Positions 62,572-64,000 of a DNA stretch of 64,000 nt are shown here, in pieces. The notes beneath the pieces are model-generated. The model saw only the letters and a program-made list of their open reading frames with translations, had not been told where the DNA came from and made no database searches. Source of the stretch: Brugia malayi (Eukaryota; Nematoda; Chromadorea; Rhabditida; Onchocercidae); NCBI RefSeq assembly GCF_000002995.4, contig NW_025062476.1:7996501-8060500 (forward strand). The letters run 5' to 3'. Position 1 is the stretch's first letter; each line of letters starts with the position of its first letter. The translations under genes were made by a program, and so were the position numbers.

Positions 62572-64000
62572 GCTAGGTTAATATGGCATAAAATAAATGT
62601 GTTGAAGGACATATATGTGAGTGATATGAGTGGCATTCTCTCTTCTCCCTCATCTTATTTCCACTCCGTCCACTGCCTTTTTACCTTAGAAAATAATTCT
62701 TTATTTACACAATTATAATGATACAGTTGGAACTTTCCAGAGCAAATCTTGCTTGTTCATAAATCAAGCCTAGTTTAATTTAATTTATCCTTATTCAATT
62801 ATTTACTCTGTTTTCAAGCATACTCTTGAGATCAAATTGAATTGACACTTCTTACATTATGCCGCTTTTCGCACACTGCCAGTTATAAACCACCTAACCT
62901 GCTTTTCGCTTCTCAATCTGGCCTACTTATTGCAAGTGTTTTTATCTAAGCATGTTGTTCATTTCCACTTCAATCATTTTTTTCCTTTTTGTTGCAGCAA
63001 CTATAGATCGAACATCAAACTATCGTTTACTCTTTATAACTTTCACTAATATTGTGTATCCTCCTCTATCATCTTCAGAAACTTACTGTTCAATGTCAGG
63101 CCGTTAATAAGTTATTTGTAAGACGAATGTTTCCGAGAAGACATTTTAAAAGGCTTCTCTTAAGAGAAGTATTTCATGAAATTTCTTTCGTGAAATAGCA
63201 CTTTCTATAATAAATTAAAAAAACAACACCATTTTCATGCATTTAAATAAGTGTGAATGACATATTTATCAATTAGGAAAAACAAAGGCTGCAATGTTAA
63301 TCATTACTCGAATACTTGAATGAAATAGTTATTGGTCCGACAGAGTAGCCATACGATAAAATTTTGCTCTTCAATCATACCGTGTCGTTTTTCATGTTTA
63401 TCCCTCCTTTTTTCTCCTTTCAAAAAGTTTGTCTCTTTCATTTACCAGTCATAACGCTCCACCAGCTCTCACTTCTAAAACTTTCAACACACCTGAATTG
63501 TACTTCTTCTGTCTTTGTTACTACTGTTTTTGAAATAAAGCTGTACCTTAAAAAGATATTAGTTGCGAAATGGATATTTTCTAAAGTCAAACTCATCGAT
63601 ATAACTTTTAATCTCTCTATATTTCCGCTCTTGCATCGCTATTGGTCAATTGTTTCGTAGTGGAAAAGATCATTCTAATCAATATATTCACCTTCAATAT
63701 TTCCATTCGTCCATCCGGACAGCGATCACTGTCGTCCTCGCTGACACTGGACTGTTTCAGTTCTCTCTTCTAACCTAAAAATAATTTTCATTGATTTTCT
63801 TTTCGGTCGCTTTATTTCTTTTTTTTTTTTTTTTTTGTACGGCTGATTTGAATGTCTTACGATTGTCCCACTCCTACGAAATAAGTACTACCCCAAAAAA
63901 TGTAATCCTTTTTTATTATGCATCACAAATGGCTATGATTGTCTGTTTCCCTCTATTTTACTTTTTTTAAACTTTTTCATATAAATTTTACCCCTTTTTA

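Larger units (their letters stand above)
58208..64000. other. Long gene-poor AT-rich region with repeats
   Basis: About 5.8 kb with no supported exon on either strand. It contains a 27-bp direct repeat (60312-60338 and 60354-60380), a TTA/TAA repeat with an inverted arrangement (62469-62571), and poly-T runs (58807-58823 and 63818-63836). The region 62090-62340 is less AT-rich and contains repeats of GTGACATT, with no recognised structure. Confidence 0.6.

Noticed and set aside
1..64000. tRNA, rRNA, CRISPR array or intact transposase genes
   Set aside because: No tRNA B-box, rRNA-like GC-rich block, regularly spaced repeats or full-length transposase frame was seen on either strand.

Overview
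The window is eukaryotic and reads as a nematode, probably a filarial or other spirurid worm. It is strongly AT-rich, and its genes are split into many short exons with TTTTCAG/TTTCAG acceptors and GTAAGT-type donors. It carries nematode-typical families: a receptor guanylyl cyclase, a small cytosolic tyrosine phosphatase and a DB-module secreted protein. The taxon is inference; the gene families are read from the translations. Exon borders were hand-chosen by splice dinucleotides, phase and family conservation.

Layout. 1-2070 (+): partial, unrecognised exons. 3003-6140 (+): complete protein tyrosine phosphatase. 7313-7689 (-): possible small gene, divergent from 7829-13007 (+), a C9orf72 (alfa-1) orthologue with a large insertion in its N-terminal domain. 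13008-19964: gene-poor stretch holding a decayed coding fragment (15048-15276) and an orphan 3' piece of a SPATA20-like gene (16938-17681, -). 19965-28128 (-): receptor guanylyl cyclase. 28129-34999: mostly non-coding, with UDP-glucuronosyltransferase-like remnants. 35012-41242 (+): complete VPS35. 43288-45753 (+): complete ceramide glucosyltransferase. 46200-48203 (+): unrecognised charged protein. 49236-52334 (+): NASP histone chaperone. 54668-56633 (-): small secreted DB-module protein. 57692-58207 (+): unrecognised exons. 58208-64000: about 5.8 kb with repeats but no recognisable gene.

The genes are a set of independent eukaryotic housekeeping and signalling genes, with no operon-like functional module. 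Themes are membrane trafficking (VPS35; C9orf72, which in animals acts in endolysosomal and autophagy regulation), sphingolipid synthesis, chromatin (NASP) and signalling (PTP, guanylyl cyclase).

The most interesting signals are the insertion of about 230 residues in C9orf72, two GC-AG introns, a possible alternative VPS35 terminal exon, paired hairpins with identical AATG loops in a cyclase intron, and several one-base frame breaks next to A or T runs. Those breaks suggest either assembly indels or real decay. I saw no convincing virus, mobile element with an intact transposase, CRISPR array or tRNA.
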